DNA of 64,000 bases from NCBI RefSeq assembly GCF_018967845.1, contig NZ_JAHLZZ010000001.1:4154001-4218000 (forward strand), read 5' to 3'. The notes beneath the pieces are model-generated. The model saw nothing but the letters and a program-made list of their open reading frames with translations. It had not been told where the DNA came from and did no database searches. Positions within the stretch are counted from its first letter, which is position 1. The number at the start of each line of letters is the position of its first letter. This DNA is from Hymenobacter siberiensis. GTDB lineage: Bacteria > Bacteroidota > Bacteroidia > Cytophagales > Hymenobacteraceae. This document shows positions 42,942 to 51,208 of the stretch, piece by piece. Both the position numbers and the translations under genes were made by a program.

Positions 42942-43723
42942 ACCTTCCCCTCAACGTGACCGACCAGATGCACCGGCGCTTGGCGGTGCCGTTTCCGCCG
43001 CAGCGCATTGTGTCGCTGGTGCCTTCGCAAACGGAACTGCTCTTTGATTTGGGGCTGGGCGCGAAGGTGATGGGCGTAACTAAGTTCTGCATTCATCCGG
43101 CCGAGGCGCGCACGAACGCCACCGTTGTTGGCGGCACCAAGAATTTCGCTTTTGAGAAGATAGCCGCGCTGAAACCCGATTTAATTATCGGCAATAAAGA
43201 AGAGAACTACCAGGAGGGGATTGAGCAATTGGCTGCCAGTTACCCGGTCTGGCTGAGCGATATCAGCAATCTGGCCGAGGCGCTGGAGATGATTCGGAGC
43301 GTCGGGCTTATTGTCGGCGCGAAGGAAAAGGCCGCAACGCTGGCCGAAACCATTGCAGCATCTTTTGCTGCTTTGGCTACTTCCGCGGCTGCGCCTGTTT
43401 CCGTTGCCTATTTCATTTGGCGCAAACCCTACATGGTGGCCGCCACGGGCACTTTTATCGACGACATGCTGCACCGGGCGGGCTTTGCCAATGCCTTCGC
43501 CGGGCTAGGGCGCTACCCCGAAGTCAGCGCGGAGCAGCTGGCGCAAGTAGCGCCGCAGCGTATTTTCCTCTCGTCGGAGCCCTATCCGTTCGCGGCGAAG
43601 CATGTGGCTGAATTTCAGCAGCTATGCCCCGCCGCGAAAATTGAAATTGTCGACGGCGAATTGTTCAGCTGGTACGGCAGCCGCTTGCTGAAATCGGCCG
43701 CCTATTTCAGTCAGCTTCCGTAA
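42872..43723 (+). CDS. Periplasmic-binding-protein-like corrinoid/metal receptor (BtuF-type)
   Basis: Up to 283 residues from ATG 42872. The helical-backbone receptor fold is clear from about residue 35: RIVSLVPSQTELLFDLGLGAKVMGVT, FAFEKIAALKPDLIIGNKEENY, VSVAYFIWRKPYMVAATGTFIDDMLHRAG and DGELFSWYGSRL. Such domains bind cobalamin, haem or iron-siderophore complexes. There is no signal peptide and no ABC transporter gene nearby. The N-terminal stretch NPMNPTNPINP is encoded by an inverted-repeat arm, so the native start may be later, for example the Met at MHRRLAVPFPP. The 3' end overlaps the convergent aroA by 17 bp. Confidence 0.82.
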   Translation: MASTNSQPQNPMNPTNPINPRFRHLPLNVTDQMHRRLAVPFPPQRIVSLVPSQTELLFDLGLGAKVMGVTKFCIHPAEARTNATVVGGTKNFAFEKIAALKPDLIIGNKEENYQEGIEQLAASYPVWLSDISNLAEALEMIRSVGLIVGAKEKAATLAETIAASFAALATSAAAPVSVAYFIWRKPYMVAATGTFIDDMLHRAGFANAFAGLGRYPEVSAEQLAQVAPQRIFLSSEPYPFAAKHVAEFQQLCPAAKIEIVDGELFSWYGSRLLKSAAYFSQLP

Positions 43724-44951
43724 CGACGAAGCCGCTTTTAGCCAGCTCTTTCCAGAATTGCGGGTAGGACTTGCGCACTACCGTGGGGGCTTCCACGCGG
43801 AGGCCCCCGCGCATGGCCAGCGGCGCGAAGGCCATGGCCATGCGATGGTCGTGGTAAGTAGCCACCAACTGGCCGCTCACACCAAATTCCCTCGATTCGG
43901 CCCGAAAGCGGCCTTCGCCGAGGTCGCGCAGGTCGCCGCCGAATTTGGCCAGCTCGGTTTGCAGGGCCGCAATGCGGTCGGTTTCCTTAATGCGCAGGCT
44001 TTCGAGGCCGGTCAGGTCGACGGGCCGGTTGAGGGCGGCGGCTACCACGGCCACGGTCTGGGCGAGGTCAGGGCAGTCGGTGAAATCGAAGGTCTGGATT
44101 TCGGTCTGGGGGGCGAGGGGCACCTGGCGCAGGTGCACGCCATCGGGCAGGAAAGTGGTTTCGACCCCGAAATCGGTCATCATCCCGGAAATGGCCTGGT
44201 CGCCCTGCAGCGATTCGCGGCGCAGGCCGAGCAGCGTGATTTCGGAGCCCGCCGGGGCCAGCGCCACAAACGAATACCAGTAGCTGGCCGCCGACCAGTC
44301 CGACTCAATTGTATAATCGGTGGGGCGGTACTGCCCGGGGCGCACCGTGAGCACGTCGCCGGCGGCCGAATAATCGGCCCCGAAACGCTGCATCAGCGCC
44401 ACCGTCATGTTGATGTAGGGACGCGAGCCAATGTGGCCAGTGAGCGTGAGGCGCAGGCCGCCGGGCAGGCGCGGCCCCACCATCAGCAGCGCCGAAATGT
44501 ACTGGCTGCTGATGTCACCGCGCACGGATAATTCAGTAGGTTCCGTCGTTTCGGGAGCGGCTGCGAAGCCGACGATTTCCAGCGGCGGGTAGCCGTCATT
44601 ACCCAGGTAACTGATGCTGGCTCCGGCTTGGCGCAGCGCATCCACGAGCACGGCAATGGGCCGCTGCTGCATGCGGGCAGTGCCGGTGAGGCGGCCGCGC
44701 CAGTTCGTGACCGTGAGGTATGCCGTGAGGAAACGCATGACCGTGCCGGCATCTTCGGCGCTGAGCTCGGCGGTGCCGGGCGCGGCGGCCAGCAGGCGCA
44801 GCATCAGCTGGGTGTCGTTGGCATCGGAGAGGTTGCCGAGAGTGCCGCCACCCGCCAGCGCTTGCAGGATGAGGGCGCGGTTGGCTTCACTCTTGGAAGC
44901 CGGAAGTTGGGCAGTACCGCGCAGCGGGCCGCCGGGCCAGGATAGGTGCAT
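43707..44951 (-). CDS. aroA: 3-phosphoshikimate 1-carboxyvinyltransferase (EPSP synthase)
   Basis: 414 residues, slightly short for the family. Motifs: LPASKSEANRALIL (phosphate-binding Lys), EDAGTVMRFLTAYL, RGDISSQYISALLM, IESDWSAASYWYSF, KETDRIAALQTEL and YHDHRMAMAFAPLA. It joins shikimate-3-phosphate and PEP in the sixth step of the shikimate pathway. It lies in the same orientation as aroB, separated by an inverted repeat, and overlaps the preceding plus-strand gene tail to tail. Confidence 0.94.
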   Translation of the reverse strand: MHLSWPGGPLRGTAQLPASKSEANRALILQALAGGGTLGNLSDANDTQLMLRLLAAAPGTAELSAEDAGTVMRFLTAYLTVTNWRGRLTGTARMQQRPIAVLVDALRQAGASISYLGNDGYPPLEIVGFAAAPETTEPTELSVRGDISSQYISALLMVGPRLPGGLRLTLTGHIGSRPYINMTVALMQRFGADYSAAGDVLTVRPGQYRPTDYTIESDWSAASYWYSFVALAPAGSEITLLGLRRESLQGDQAISGMMTDFGVETTFLPDGVHLRQVPLAPQTEIQTFDFTDCPDLAQTVAVVAAALNRPVDLTGLESLRIKETDRIAALQTELAKFGGDLRDLGEGRFRAESREFGVSGQLVATYHDHRMAMAFAPLAMRGGLRVEAPTVVRKSYPQFWKELAKSGFVVTEAD

Positions 44952-44955
44952 AAGA

Positions 44956-45033
44956 ATTGTGCGGTAAGCTTTAGCTTGCCGTGGGTAGTATTGGTAATAT
45001 GATAAGATGGCAAGCTAAAGCTTACCGCACAAT
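44956..45033. repeat. Inverted repeat element (GTGCGGTAAGCTTTAGCTTG family, copy 2)
   Basis: Arms ATTGTGCGGTAAGCTTTAGC... (44956-44980) and its exact inverse (45009-45033) flank an A/T-rich loop. It fills the aroB-aroA gap: the aroB stop starts at its right edge and the aroA start is 4 bp from its left edge. Confidence 0.9.
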
Positions 45034-46073
45034 CACAGTCGGTTGTAGTAGCGCAGCGACTCGGCGATTTCGGCCACCGTCACGGGCTGGTCGTACACGC
45101 CATGGCCGATGCCTTCGAGCAGCGTGCAGTTGATGGTGGCCCCGGTGTTTTTCTTATCCTGCCGGGCAAAGTCGGCAATGGCTTCGGTTTCGAGGCTCAC
45201 GAAATCAATTTTATCGAACACCGAGAACACGAAGGTTTCTATTTTGTCCAGCGCATCCTCGCTCAGCAGGCCGTGCTGCACCGATAGCCAGCTTTCGCAG
45301 ACAATGCCGGCGGCTACCGCCTCGCCGTGCAGGGCCTCGCGGCCGGGCTGCGTGAGCAGGTAGCTTTCGAGGGCGTGGCCCACGGTGTGGCCGAAGTTGA
45401 GCAGCTTGCGCGGGCCGGCTTCGAGCGGGTCCTGGGCCACGATGCGCTGCTTGAGAGCCACCGACTCGCGGATGATGGCGGTCCAGTCATCGGTCAGCCA
45501 GCCCAGGCGGCGGTTGGTGTCGAAGGCTTCGGCATCGGCAATGAGCCAGTGCTTGAGTACTTCGGCATAGCCGGATTTAAGCTGGCGCGGGTCGAGGGTT
45601 TGCAGAAACTTTGGCTCGACGAAAACGCCGGCCGGGGCCTGAAACACGCCCAACTGGTTCTTGTAGCCCTGGAAATCGACGCCGGTTTTGCCGCCCACGC
45701 TGGCATCGACCTGCGCCAGCAGCGTGGTGGGCACCTGCACAAACCGAATGCCGCGCTTATACAGCGCCGCCGCGAAGCCGCCCAAATCGGTGACCACGCC
45801 ACCGCCCAGGTTCACCAGTACGGCGAAGCGGTCGGCGCGCTGCTCCGTGAGCATGCTCCACACGGTATCGCAGCTGGCCAGGGTTTTATACTCTTCGCCG
45901 GCCGGAATTTCGACGAGCTTATAATCGACCGGCAGATGCGGTTCCAGTAGCGGCAGGCACAGGCGGGCGGTGTTGCTGTCGGCCAGCACAAATACCTGGC
46001 TCACGGCCGGGCGATACAGTAGTTCGGCCAGTGCGGGCAGGGCCCCGGGGCCAATGATGACGGAATTATCCAT
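45033..46073 (-). CDS. aroB: 3-dehydroquinate synthase
   Basis: 346 residues. NAD- and metal-binding motifs: VFVLADSNTARLCLP, GEEYKTLASCDTVWSML, NLGGGVVTDLGGFAAALYKRG, QVPTTLLAQVDASVGGKTGVDF, KSGYAEVLKHWLIAD, and metal-ligand His residues in LNFGHTVGHALESY and REALHGEAVAAGIV. It converts DAHP to 3-dehydroquinate, step two of the shikimate pathway. It is probably transcribed with aroA. Upstream, GACTTTTG four bases before the ATG is one mismatch from TAnnTTTG. Confidence 0.96.
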   Translation of the reverse strand: MDNSVIIGPGALPALAELLYRPAVSQVFVLADSNTARLCLPLLEPHLPVDYKLVEIPAGEEYKTLASCDTVWSMLTEQRADRFAVLVNLGGGVVTDLGGFAAALYKRGIRFVQVPTTLLAQVDASVGGKTGVDFQGYKNQLGVFQAPAGVFVEPKFLQTLDPRQLKSGYAEVLKHWLIADAEAFDTNRRLGWLTDDWTAIIRESVALKQRIVAQDPLEAGPRKLLNFGHTVGHALESYLLTQPGREALHGEAVAAGIVCESWLSVQHGLLSEDALDKIETFVFSVFDKIDFVSLETEAIADFARQDKKNTGATINCTLLEGIGHGVYDQPVTVAEIAESLRYYNRL

Positions 46074-46193
46074 GGGGCAAAAGTCGGCACAAAAAATTGC
46101 AGGCCGGGCAGCTGCCCAAGCAACCTTTCGGGCAGCCCACTGGTCAGGAGTTATATAGCATCTTTTTTATTTATCAAACACCTATTTTTCAAC

Positions 46194-46643
46194 ATGTTGC
46201 ATCCAATACGCTTTGCCACGTTTGCTTTGGCCATCGCTAATCTTGGGGCCTGCCAAAAAACATCGGTTGACCCCAACGAAATTTGCATCAGCTACCCATC
46301 CGATACGACGACGCAGCTCCTGGGCCGGTGGGAACTCACCGAAATCACCAATGGAATGAACGGCCGCACCTACCCTGCCGACCCCGTTCAGCGCCATGAA
46401 ATTGTTTTTGATGCATCCGGACAAGCCCGAATGTTTCTCAATGGTACCGTGCAAAGCACTGCACCTTTTTCTTTGCGCCAGGCCCCGTCTTACATAACCC
46501 GCCAGCCCGAAATGTTTGTCGTTTATGGTGCCGTCAACGGGTCAACCCTGCAATTTATCGCTGCACTTTCGTCCTCTACCCTAACTATTGCCATCGACGC
46601 GGCCGACGGCGGCAGCCAAACATATACTCGGCGCAGCCTTTAG
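46194..46643 (+). CDS. Small lipoprotein, lipocalin-like
   Basis: 149 residues with lipobox LGAC (FALAIANLGACQKTSVD). The mature part has LLGRWELTEITNGMNGRTYPADP, then alternating beta strands (HEIVFDASGQARMFLNGTVQ, FVVYGAVNGSTLQFIAAL). LLGRWELTEI is typical of Bacteroidota lipocalin-like or META-like lipoproteins that begin with LxGxWxLxxI. It is exported and lipid-anchored; its function is unknown. The upstream 120 bp are A/T-rich. It sits alone between aroB and the DAHP synthase gene on the opposite strand. Confidence 0.75.
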   Translation: MLHPIRFATFALAIANLGACQKTSVDPNEICISYPSDTTTQLLGRWELTEITNGMNGRTYPADPVQRHEIVFDASGQARMFLNGTVQSTAPFSLRQAPSYITRQPEMFVVYGAVNGSTLQFIAALSSSTLTIAIDAADGGSQTYTRRSL

Positions 46644-46706
46644 CTCAGCGGCCAGCGGATGGCCAGCATGCATTTGGTAGCTGTGAAAGCACAGTGGCCG
46701 GGTGCG

Positions 46707-47834
46707 CTACAGCCCCGGCCCGAGGTGCTGCACGCCGTCCACCTGCGGGCGGCCGTTGAGCACTTCGGTTTGTTTGCGGATGCTTTCGATGTGAATGAGC
46801 TTGTAGAGCTCGGCCACAAACTTGTCGTTCACGTTCAGCTTGCCGGCCCAGTCGGTGCGGGTGAGGAAAATCTCCTGCCAGCGGTCGAACTGCAGGATTT
46901 TCACGTTGTTTTCCTTCTTGTATTCGGCCAATTCTTCTACCAGAGCCATGCGGCGGGCCAGGGCTTCCACTATTTCGCGGTCGGCTTCGTCCATTTTCTG
47001 GCGCAGCTCTTCGGCTTTGTTCAGGTATTCGGCATTGTCGCTGGAGCGGTAGCGATACTTCAGCTCGCTGAGGATTTCGCCCAGGCGCTGGGGGGTCACC
47101 TGCTGCTCGGCGTCGCTCAGGGCGTGGTCGGGGTCGGGGTGGGTTTCGATGATAAGGCCATCGTAATCAAGGTCGAGGGCCTTCTGGGAGATGGGCAGCA
47201 GCAGGTCGCGCCGGCCGCCAATATGGCTGGGGTCGCAGATGAGCGGGATGTGGGGAAACCGCGTTTTCAGCTCAATGGGCAAAATCCAGGTGGGGGCGTT
47301 GCGGTAGCGACTGGGCGCAAACGTGCTGAAACCCCGGTGGATAGCCGCCAAATCCGTAATTCCGGCCCGTTCCAGGCGCTCCAGCGCACCAGCCCATAGG
47401 GCCACGTCGGGATTCACCGGGTTTTTCACCATCACGGGCACGCCGGTGCCGGCCAGCGCATCGGCCAGCTCCTGCACGGCAAAGGGGTTCACGGTAGTGC
47501 GGGCCCCAATCCAGAGCACGTCGATACCATGGCGCAGGGCGTCTTCTACATGGCGCGGGGTGGCCACTTCAATGGCCGTCGGGATGCCGGTTTCGGCCTT
47601 CACGCGCTGCAGCCAGGGCAGCCCCACCACGCCCATGCCCTCAAACGAGCCCGGCCGCGTGCGCGGCTTCCAGATGCCGGCCCGGAACAAATCAATCTTC
47701 CCCAACGCCTTTAGGCCGTGGGCCGTAGCCAGCATCTGTTCCTCGGTTTCGGCCGAGCAGGGGCCGGCGATGATAATAGGCTGGCCTTTCTGGGCCAGCA
47801 AGCGGGTGAAATACGTATCAGTAGCGGGGAGCAT
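46707..47834 (-). CDS. Bifunctional DAHP synthase / chorismate mutase
   Basis: 375 residues from ATG 47834 (MLPATDTYFTRLLAQKGQPII). Residues about 1-275 are a KDO8PS-like (type I-beta) DAHP synthase: IIAGPCSAETEEQML, IWKPRTRPGSFEGMG, VLWIGARTTVNPFAVQELADAL, MVKNPVNPD and ICDPSHIGG. Residues about 285-375 are a type II chorismate mutase helix bundle: LRQKMDEADREIVEALARRMALVEELAEYKKEN. It performs the first step of the shikimate pathway and the branch to prephenate; in this architecture the mutase can also give feedback control. It lies near aroB-aroA on the same strand, split off by a lipoprotein gene. Confidence 0.94.
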   Translation of the reverse strand: MLPATDTYFTRLLAQKGQPIIIAGPCSAETEEQMLATAHGLKALGKIDLFRAGIWKPRTRPGSFEGMGVVGLPWLQRVKAETGIPTAIEVATPRHVEDALRHGIDVLWIGARTTVNPFAVQELADALAGTGVPVMVKNPVNPDVALWAGALERLERAGITDLAAIHRGFSTFAPSRYRNAPTWILPIELKTRFPHIPLICDPSHIGGRRDLLLPISQKALDLDYDGLIIETHPDPDHALSDAEQQVTPQRLGEILSELKYRYRSSDNAEYLNKAEELRQKMDEADREIVEALARRMALVEELAEYKKENNVKILQFDRWQEIFLTRTDWAGKLNVNDKFVAELYKLIHIESIRKQTEVLNGRPQVDGVQHLGPGL

Positions 47835-47982
47835 TCTGCGAAAGGGACAAATAATAGCCAACGGCCAACCAGCCGCCGAAAAGCCCGGCAAACGTAACTC
47901 GTTTCCCCGAAACGTTGTTTACCTTCTACCTTCGCGCCCTGTTCCCATCCGGCCCAATTCCCACGTGTTTTAGTTGCAGCTT

Positions 47983-49182
47983 ATGTCTATTGCCCCTCCT
48001 GCCCAGGCCCCGCCCGTTTCCTTCGAAGACAGCCGGGTAGCCTTCGCGTCCAAGTCCGATGCACAGCTGCGCAAGGTGTATGCCCTGTTCGCGGCCATGA
48101 ACAACGGCAGCCTCATAAAAACCGGTAGCGGCCTCATGAAAGCGGCCCTGAAGTGGAATCTACCCGGCACCAAGTTTCTCATCAAGCACAGTATTTTCGA
48201 GCAGTTTTGCGGCGGCGAAACCATTGCCGAATGCCGCCCCGTGACGGCCGAGCTGGGCAAATACAACATCGGCACCATCCTCGACTACTCGGTGGAAGGC
48301 GAAGGCAGCGACCAGAGCTACGACCGCACCCGCGACGAAATTCTGGCCACCATCGACGAGGCCCATCGCTCGGCCCACATCCCGTTTTCAGTCTTCAAAG
48401 TAACCGGCGTGGCTAACGTGGCCATTCTCGAAAAAATCCAGGCCGGCAAGCTTCTCACCGCCACCGAGGAAGCGGCCCATGCCCGCGCCGTGGCCCGCGT
48501 AGAAGCCCTGTGTGCCCGCGCCCACCAGCACGGCGTGCGCCTGTTTGTGGATGCCGAGGAAAGCTGGTTTCAGCACACCATCGACCTGCTGGCCTATGAC
48601 ATGATGGCCAAGTATAACCGCTCGACGGCCATTGTGTGGAATACGTACCAGCTCTACCGGCACGACCGCCTCGAAGCCCTGCAAGCCACCCACGATGCGG
48701 CGGCCGAAGCCGGCTACTACATCGGGGCTAAGCTGGTGCGCGGCGCCTACATGGAAAAGGAGGCCCGCGTCGCCAAACAGCGCGGCCAGCAGAATCCCAT
48801 CAACCCCACCAAGCAGGCCACCGACGACCTCTACGACGAGTCCCTGCGCTATTGCATCGCGCACCTTGACCGCATCAGCATCTGCGCTGGCACGCACAAC
48901 GAGGCCAGTTCGCTGCTGCTCACCCAGCTCATGCAGCAGGCCCACCTGGCTCCCAACGACCCGCGCGTGTGGTTTGCCCAGCTCTACGGCATGAGCGACA
49001 ACTTGACCTACAACCTCGCCAACGCCGGCTACAACACGGCCAAATACCTGCCCTATGGCCCCGTAGCCGCCGTAATGCCCTATCTGCTGCGCCGCGCCGA
49101 TGAAAACACCGCCATTGCCGGCCAGAGCAGCCGGGAGTTTCTGTTGATTCAAAAAGAAATTCGCCGCCGCAAAAGGCACTAG
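47983..49182 (+). CDS. Proline dehydrogenase
   Basis: 399 residues from ATG 47983 (MSIAPPAQAPPVSFEDSRVAFAS). FAD-dependent (beta/alpha)8 PRODH motifs: GTILDYSVEGEG, FKVTGVANVAILEK, VRLFVDAEESWFQHTIDLL, IVWNTYQLYRHD, YIGAKLVRGAYMEKE, CAGTHNEAS, FAQLYGMSDNLTYNLA and YGPVAAVMPYLLRRADEN. It oxidises proline to pyrroline-5-carboxylate. It is a stand-alone enzyme, as usual in Bacteroidota, so the P5C dehydrogenase is encoded elsewhere. A TACCTTCG sequence about 50 bp upstream is one mismatch from the -7 consensus. Confidence 0.95.
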   Translation: MSIAPPAQAPPVSFEDSRVAFASKSDAQLRKVYALFAAMNNGSLIKTGSGLMKAALKWNLPGTKFLIKHSIFEQFCGGETIAECRPVTAELGKYNIGTILDYSVEGEGSDQSYDRTRDEILATIDEAHRSAHIPFSVFKVTGVANVAILEKIQAGKLLTATEEAAHARAVARVEALCARAHQHGVRLFVDAEESWFQHTIDLLAYDMMAKYNRSTAIVWNTYQLYRHDRLEALQATHDAAAEAGYYIGAKLVRGAYMEKEARVAKQRGQQNPINPTKQATDDLYDESLRYCIAHLDRISICAGTHNEASSLLLTQLMQQAHLAPNDPRVWFAQLYGMSDNLTYNLANAGYNTAKYLPYGPVAAVMPYLLRRADENTAIAGQSSREFLLIQKEIRRRKRH

Positions 49183-49203
49183 CGCTGAAGGAAATCTGAA
49201 GAT

Positions 49204-49292
49204 GACGCTGTTTAGAAAGTCCCCGAACGGTCATGCTTCGCTGCGCTCTGCATGACCGTTTGAGTACCTTTTGTGACTTTCTAAACAACTCC
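49204..49292. mobile_element. MITE-like element (copy 2)
   Basis: The left end (GCTGTTTAGAAAGTCCCCGAACGG from about 49204) and right end (GTACCTTTTGTGACTTTC...CAACTCC to 49292) match copy 1. The centre is a shorter GTCATGC...GCATGAC hairpin. Target duplication is not clear here. Confidence 0.75.
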
Positions 49293-49320
49293 AATATAAA
49301 AAGCAATAATTCTGCAAGTT

Positions 49321-49354
49321 ACCCATCTGAATTTTACACAAAATTCAGATGGGT
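49321..49354. terminator. 15-bp perfect hairpin in an A/T-rich gap
   Basis: Arms ACCCATCTGAATTTT and AAAATTCAGATGGGT with a 4-nt loop. It lies between the MITE copy and the next gene. The rest of the gap 49355-49534 holds nothing recognised. Confidence 0.5.
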
Positions 49355-49534
49355 AAAACATCATTTCTGGCATTAAAAAGGGGCACCATAGAATTTTAGG
49401 AACGATTGTGGCATGCACAAAGCCGCAAGACTGAGGATTATTGACCAAGCTGTGCCCGACACATGGCGTTCGGCATTTAAAAATTACTAATTTTCAGCCC
49501 CCCAAACGGTTTTTTGCTCATTTGTAACCCTGCC

Positions 49535-49903
49535 ATGATTGGTCGTATTCGCAAGTATTTAATTCGCTATTCCCGGGTTCAAACCGGTACCGTTAGCTAC
49601 CTCACGCTAGTGCAGGAAGCCGAATTGGGGCTCAACCTGGAAATCTCGCACGAGAAATCCCGGCTCAACGAAATGTTGGCCGAAATATCCACCGCCGAAC
49701 ACGAGGCTGGCCGCCCCCCTCTTAGTGCGCTGGTGAAAGTGCAGGGCTCAAAAGGCCAGGGCGACAACTTTTATAAGCTGTGCGAAAAAATGGAAATGGG
49801 CGAGTGGCGCACCCTTAAGCAGGATGAGGATTTCCTGAAAAGACTCATCCGCGACTGCCGCGATTTCTGGGGCGACGAAGAAAATTTTCAGAAATTTTCT
49901 TGA
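49535..49903 (+). CDS. Small protein of unknown function
   Basis: 122 residues from ATG 49535 (MIGRIRKYLIRYSRVQTGTVSYL). It is mixed alpha/beta with many charged residues (ISHEKSRLNEMLAEISTAEHEAGRPPLS, LVKVQGSKGQGDNFYKLCEKMEMG, FLKRLIRDCRDFW). No signal peptide or membrane segment. I do not recognise the family. It sits in a relatively A/T-rich stretch (49300-50100) with a MITE upstream, which suggests acquired or accessory DNA. Confidence 0.6.
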   Translation: MIGRIRKYLIRYSRVQTGTVSYLTLVQEAELGLNLEISHEKSRLNEMLAEISTAEHEAGRPPLSALVKVQGSKGQGDNFYKLCEKMEMGEWRTLKQDEDFLKRLIRDCRDFWGDEENFQKFS

Positions 49904-50113
49904 TTTGTTTCAAGGAAAGCAATTTCATAATAGTGCATTCATAATGAGCAGCTTGCCATATGAATGCACTGTTTTTTTGCGCCTGCCAGTTAGTATATAA
50001 AGCGGAACGAATAGAATCAGGGCCTGCTGTAACCCCCATTGAGGCAGCCCCGTTGAAGGTATATATCCAGCTCGCTATGACTGGACTTATCTCTCACATT
50101 CTATTCCCTTCCT

Positions 50114-50965
50114 ATGAACACTAACGATTCGAACAACCCGCAGAACACTGGTACCGGTGCAGGCTCTAACTACGGTACCCAAAATACCGGTACCGGTATG
50201 GGCAACAGCACCGGCCTCAGCAACGAAGGCACCAGCTACAACGCGGGCACTGGCTCTACTTCGGGCACGGGCGTTTCTTCTTCTTCGGGAGCCAGCCTTT
50301 CCAACGCTGTTGATGGCGCCGATTTCAGCGCCACTGCCAAAGGTGGAGCGATGGCCGGCACGGTTGGTGCCGCAGTAGGCCGCTCCGTTGATGGCGTGCA
50401 GAACACGGCCGACAGCGCCGCCCACGCCGTAACCGGCGAGCCTTACCGCGATGGCACTTCGATGAGCGGTATGTTCCGCGACCGTACCAGCGCCGAAAAG
50501 GCGTACAGCGCCCTGCATTCGCGTGGCTATGGCAAAGACGACGTGAACCTGCTCATGTCGGACGAAACCCGCAAAACTCACTTCGGTGATGACACTGTGC
50601 ACACCGACCTCGGCGACAAAGCCATGGAAGGTGCCGGCGTAGGCTCGGCCATTGGTGGCACGGCTGGTGCTATCATTGGCGCTATTGCTGCCATTGGTAC
50701 TTCGGTAGCCCTGCCCGGCCTGGGCCTGATTATTGCCGGCCCGCTGGCCGCTGCGCTGGCCGGCGCTGGTGCCGGTGGCCTCACGGGTGGCCTGGTAGGT
50801 GCCCTGGTGGGCTCGGGCATTCCCGAGGAGCACGCTGCCGAGTACGAGAGCGGCATCAAAAATGGTAGTATTGTGATAGGTGTGAAGCCCCGCAACGCCG
50901 ATGATGCCAAATACTTCGAAGACGAGTTCCGCCGCAACAACGGCGACAAGATTTACAAGTACTAG
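50114..50965 (+). CDS. General-stress-protein-like protein (YflT-type domain with glycine-zipper segment)
   Basis: 283 residues. Residues 1 to about 60 are low-complexity, rich in Gly, Thr, Ser and Asn. Around 115-150 is GMFRDRTSAEKAYSALHSRGYGKDDVNLLMSDETR, which matches the start of YflT/GsiB-like stress domains. Residues about 170-240 are a long Gly/Ala hydrophobic region (IGGTAGAIIGAIAAIGT, LIIAGPLAAALAGAGAGG). The end has IPEEHAAEYESGIKNGSIVIGV. Such proteins are induced by heat, salt or starvation; their biochemical role is unknown. It ends at a strong terminator. Confidence 0.75.
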   Translation: MNTNDSNNPQNTGTGAGSNYGTQNTGTGMGNSTGLSNEGTSYNAGTGSTSGTGVSSSSGASLSNAVDGADFSATAKGGAMAGTVGAAVGRSVDGVQNTADSAAHAVTGEPYRDGTSMSGMFRDRTSAEKAYSALHSRGYGKDDVNLLMSDETRKTHFGDDTVHTDLGDKAMEGAGVGSAIGGTAGAIIGAIAAIGTSVALPGLGLIIAGPLAAALAGAGAGGLTGGLVGALVGSGIPEEHAAEYESGIKNGSIVIGVKPRNADDAKYFEDEFRRNNGDKIYKY

Positions 50966-50996
50966 TCTCGTCGCAGATTCCGGCCTGTTAGTCATC

Positions 50997-51030
50997 AAAA
51001 AAGCCTTTCCCGTCTGGGAAAGGCTTTTTT
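50997..51030. terminator. Rho-independent terminator after the stress protein gene
   Basis: Perfect 15-bp stem AAAAAAGCCTTTCCC / GGGAAAGGCTTTTTT with loop GTCT. Confidence 0.92.
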
Positions 51031-51171
51031 ATTGCAACCTTCAGTCAATTTGAGGGGTTTGTAGAATAGTAGTTGCTTATTGGCAGCCATTTGTAAAACC
51101 GGGCACTTATTCCCACAGCAAAGGCGTTTTTGCGGCAGGGATTTGATGCCCGCGTTGCCTGGCAATCTCTG

Positions 51172-51179
51172 TATATTTG
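51172..51179 (+). promoter_or_regulatory. Candidate Bacteroidota -7 element (TATATTTG) for the S41 protease
   Basis: Exact TAnnTTTG match 29 bp upstream of the ATG at 51209. A TTG about 18 bp upstream may serve as a weak -33 element. Confidence 0.55.
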
Positions 51180-51208
51180 ATTTTCATCCTCGTTTTATTT
51201 TCTTGCCA

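Noticed and set aside
42872..43723. Vitamin B12 import operon and cobalamin riboswitch
   Set aside because: No permease, ATPase or B12-box-like leader is seen; the leader is a repeat arm.
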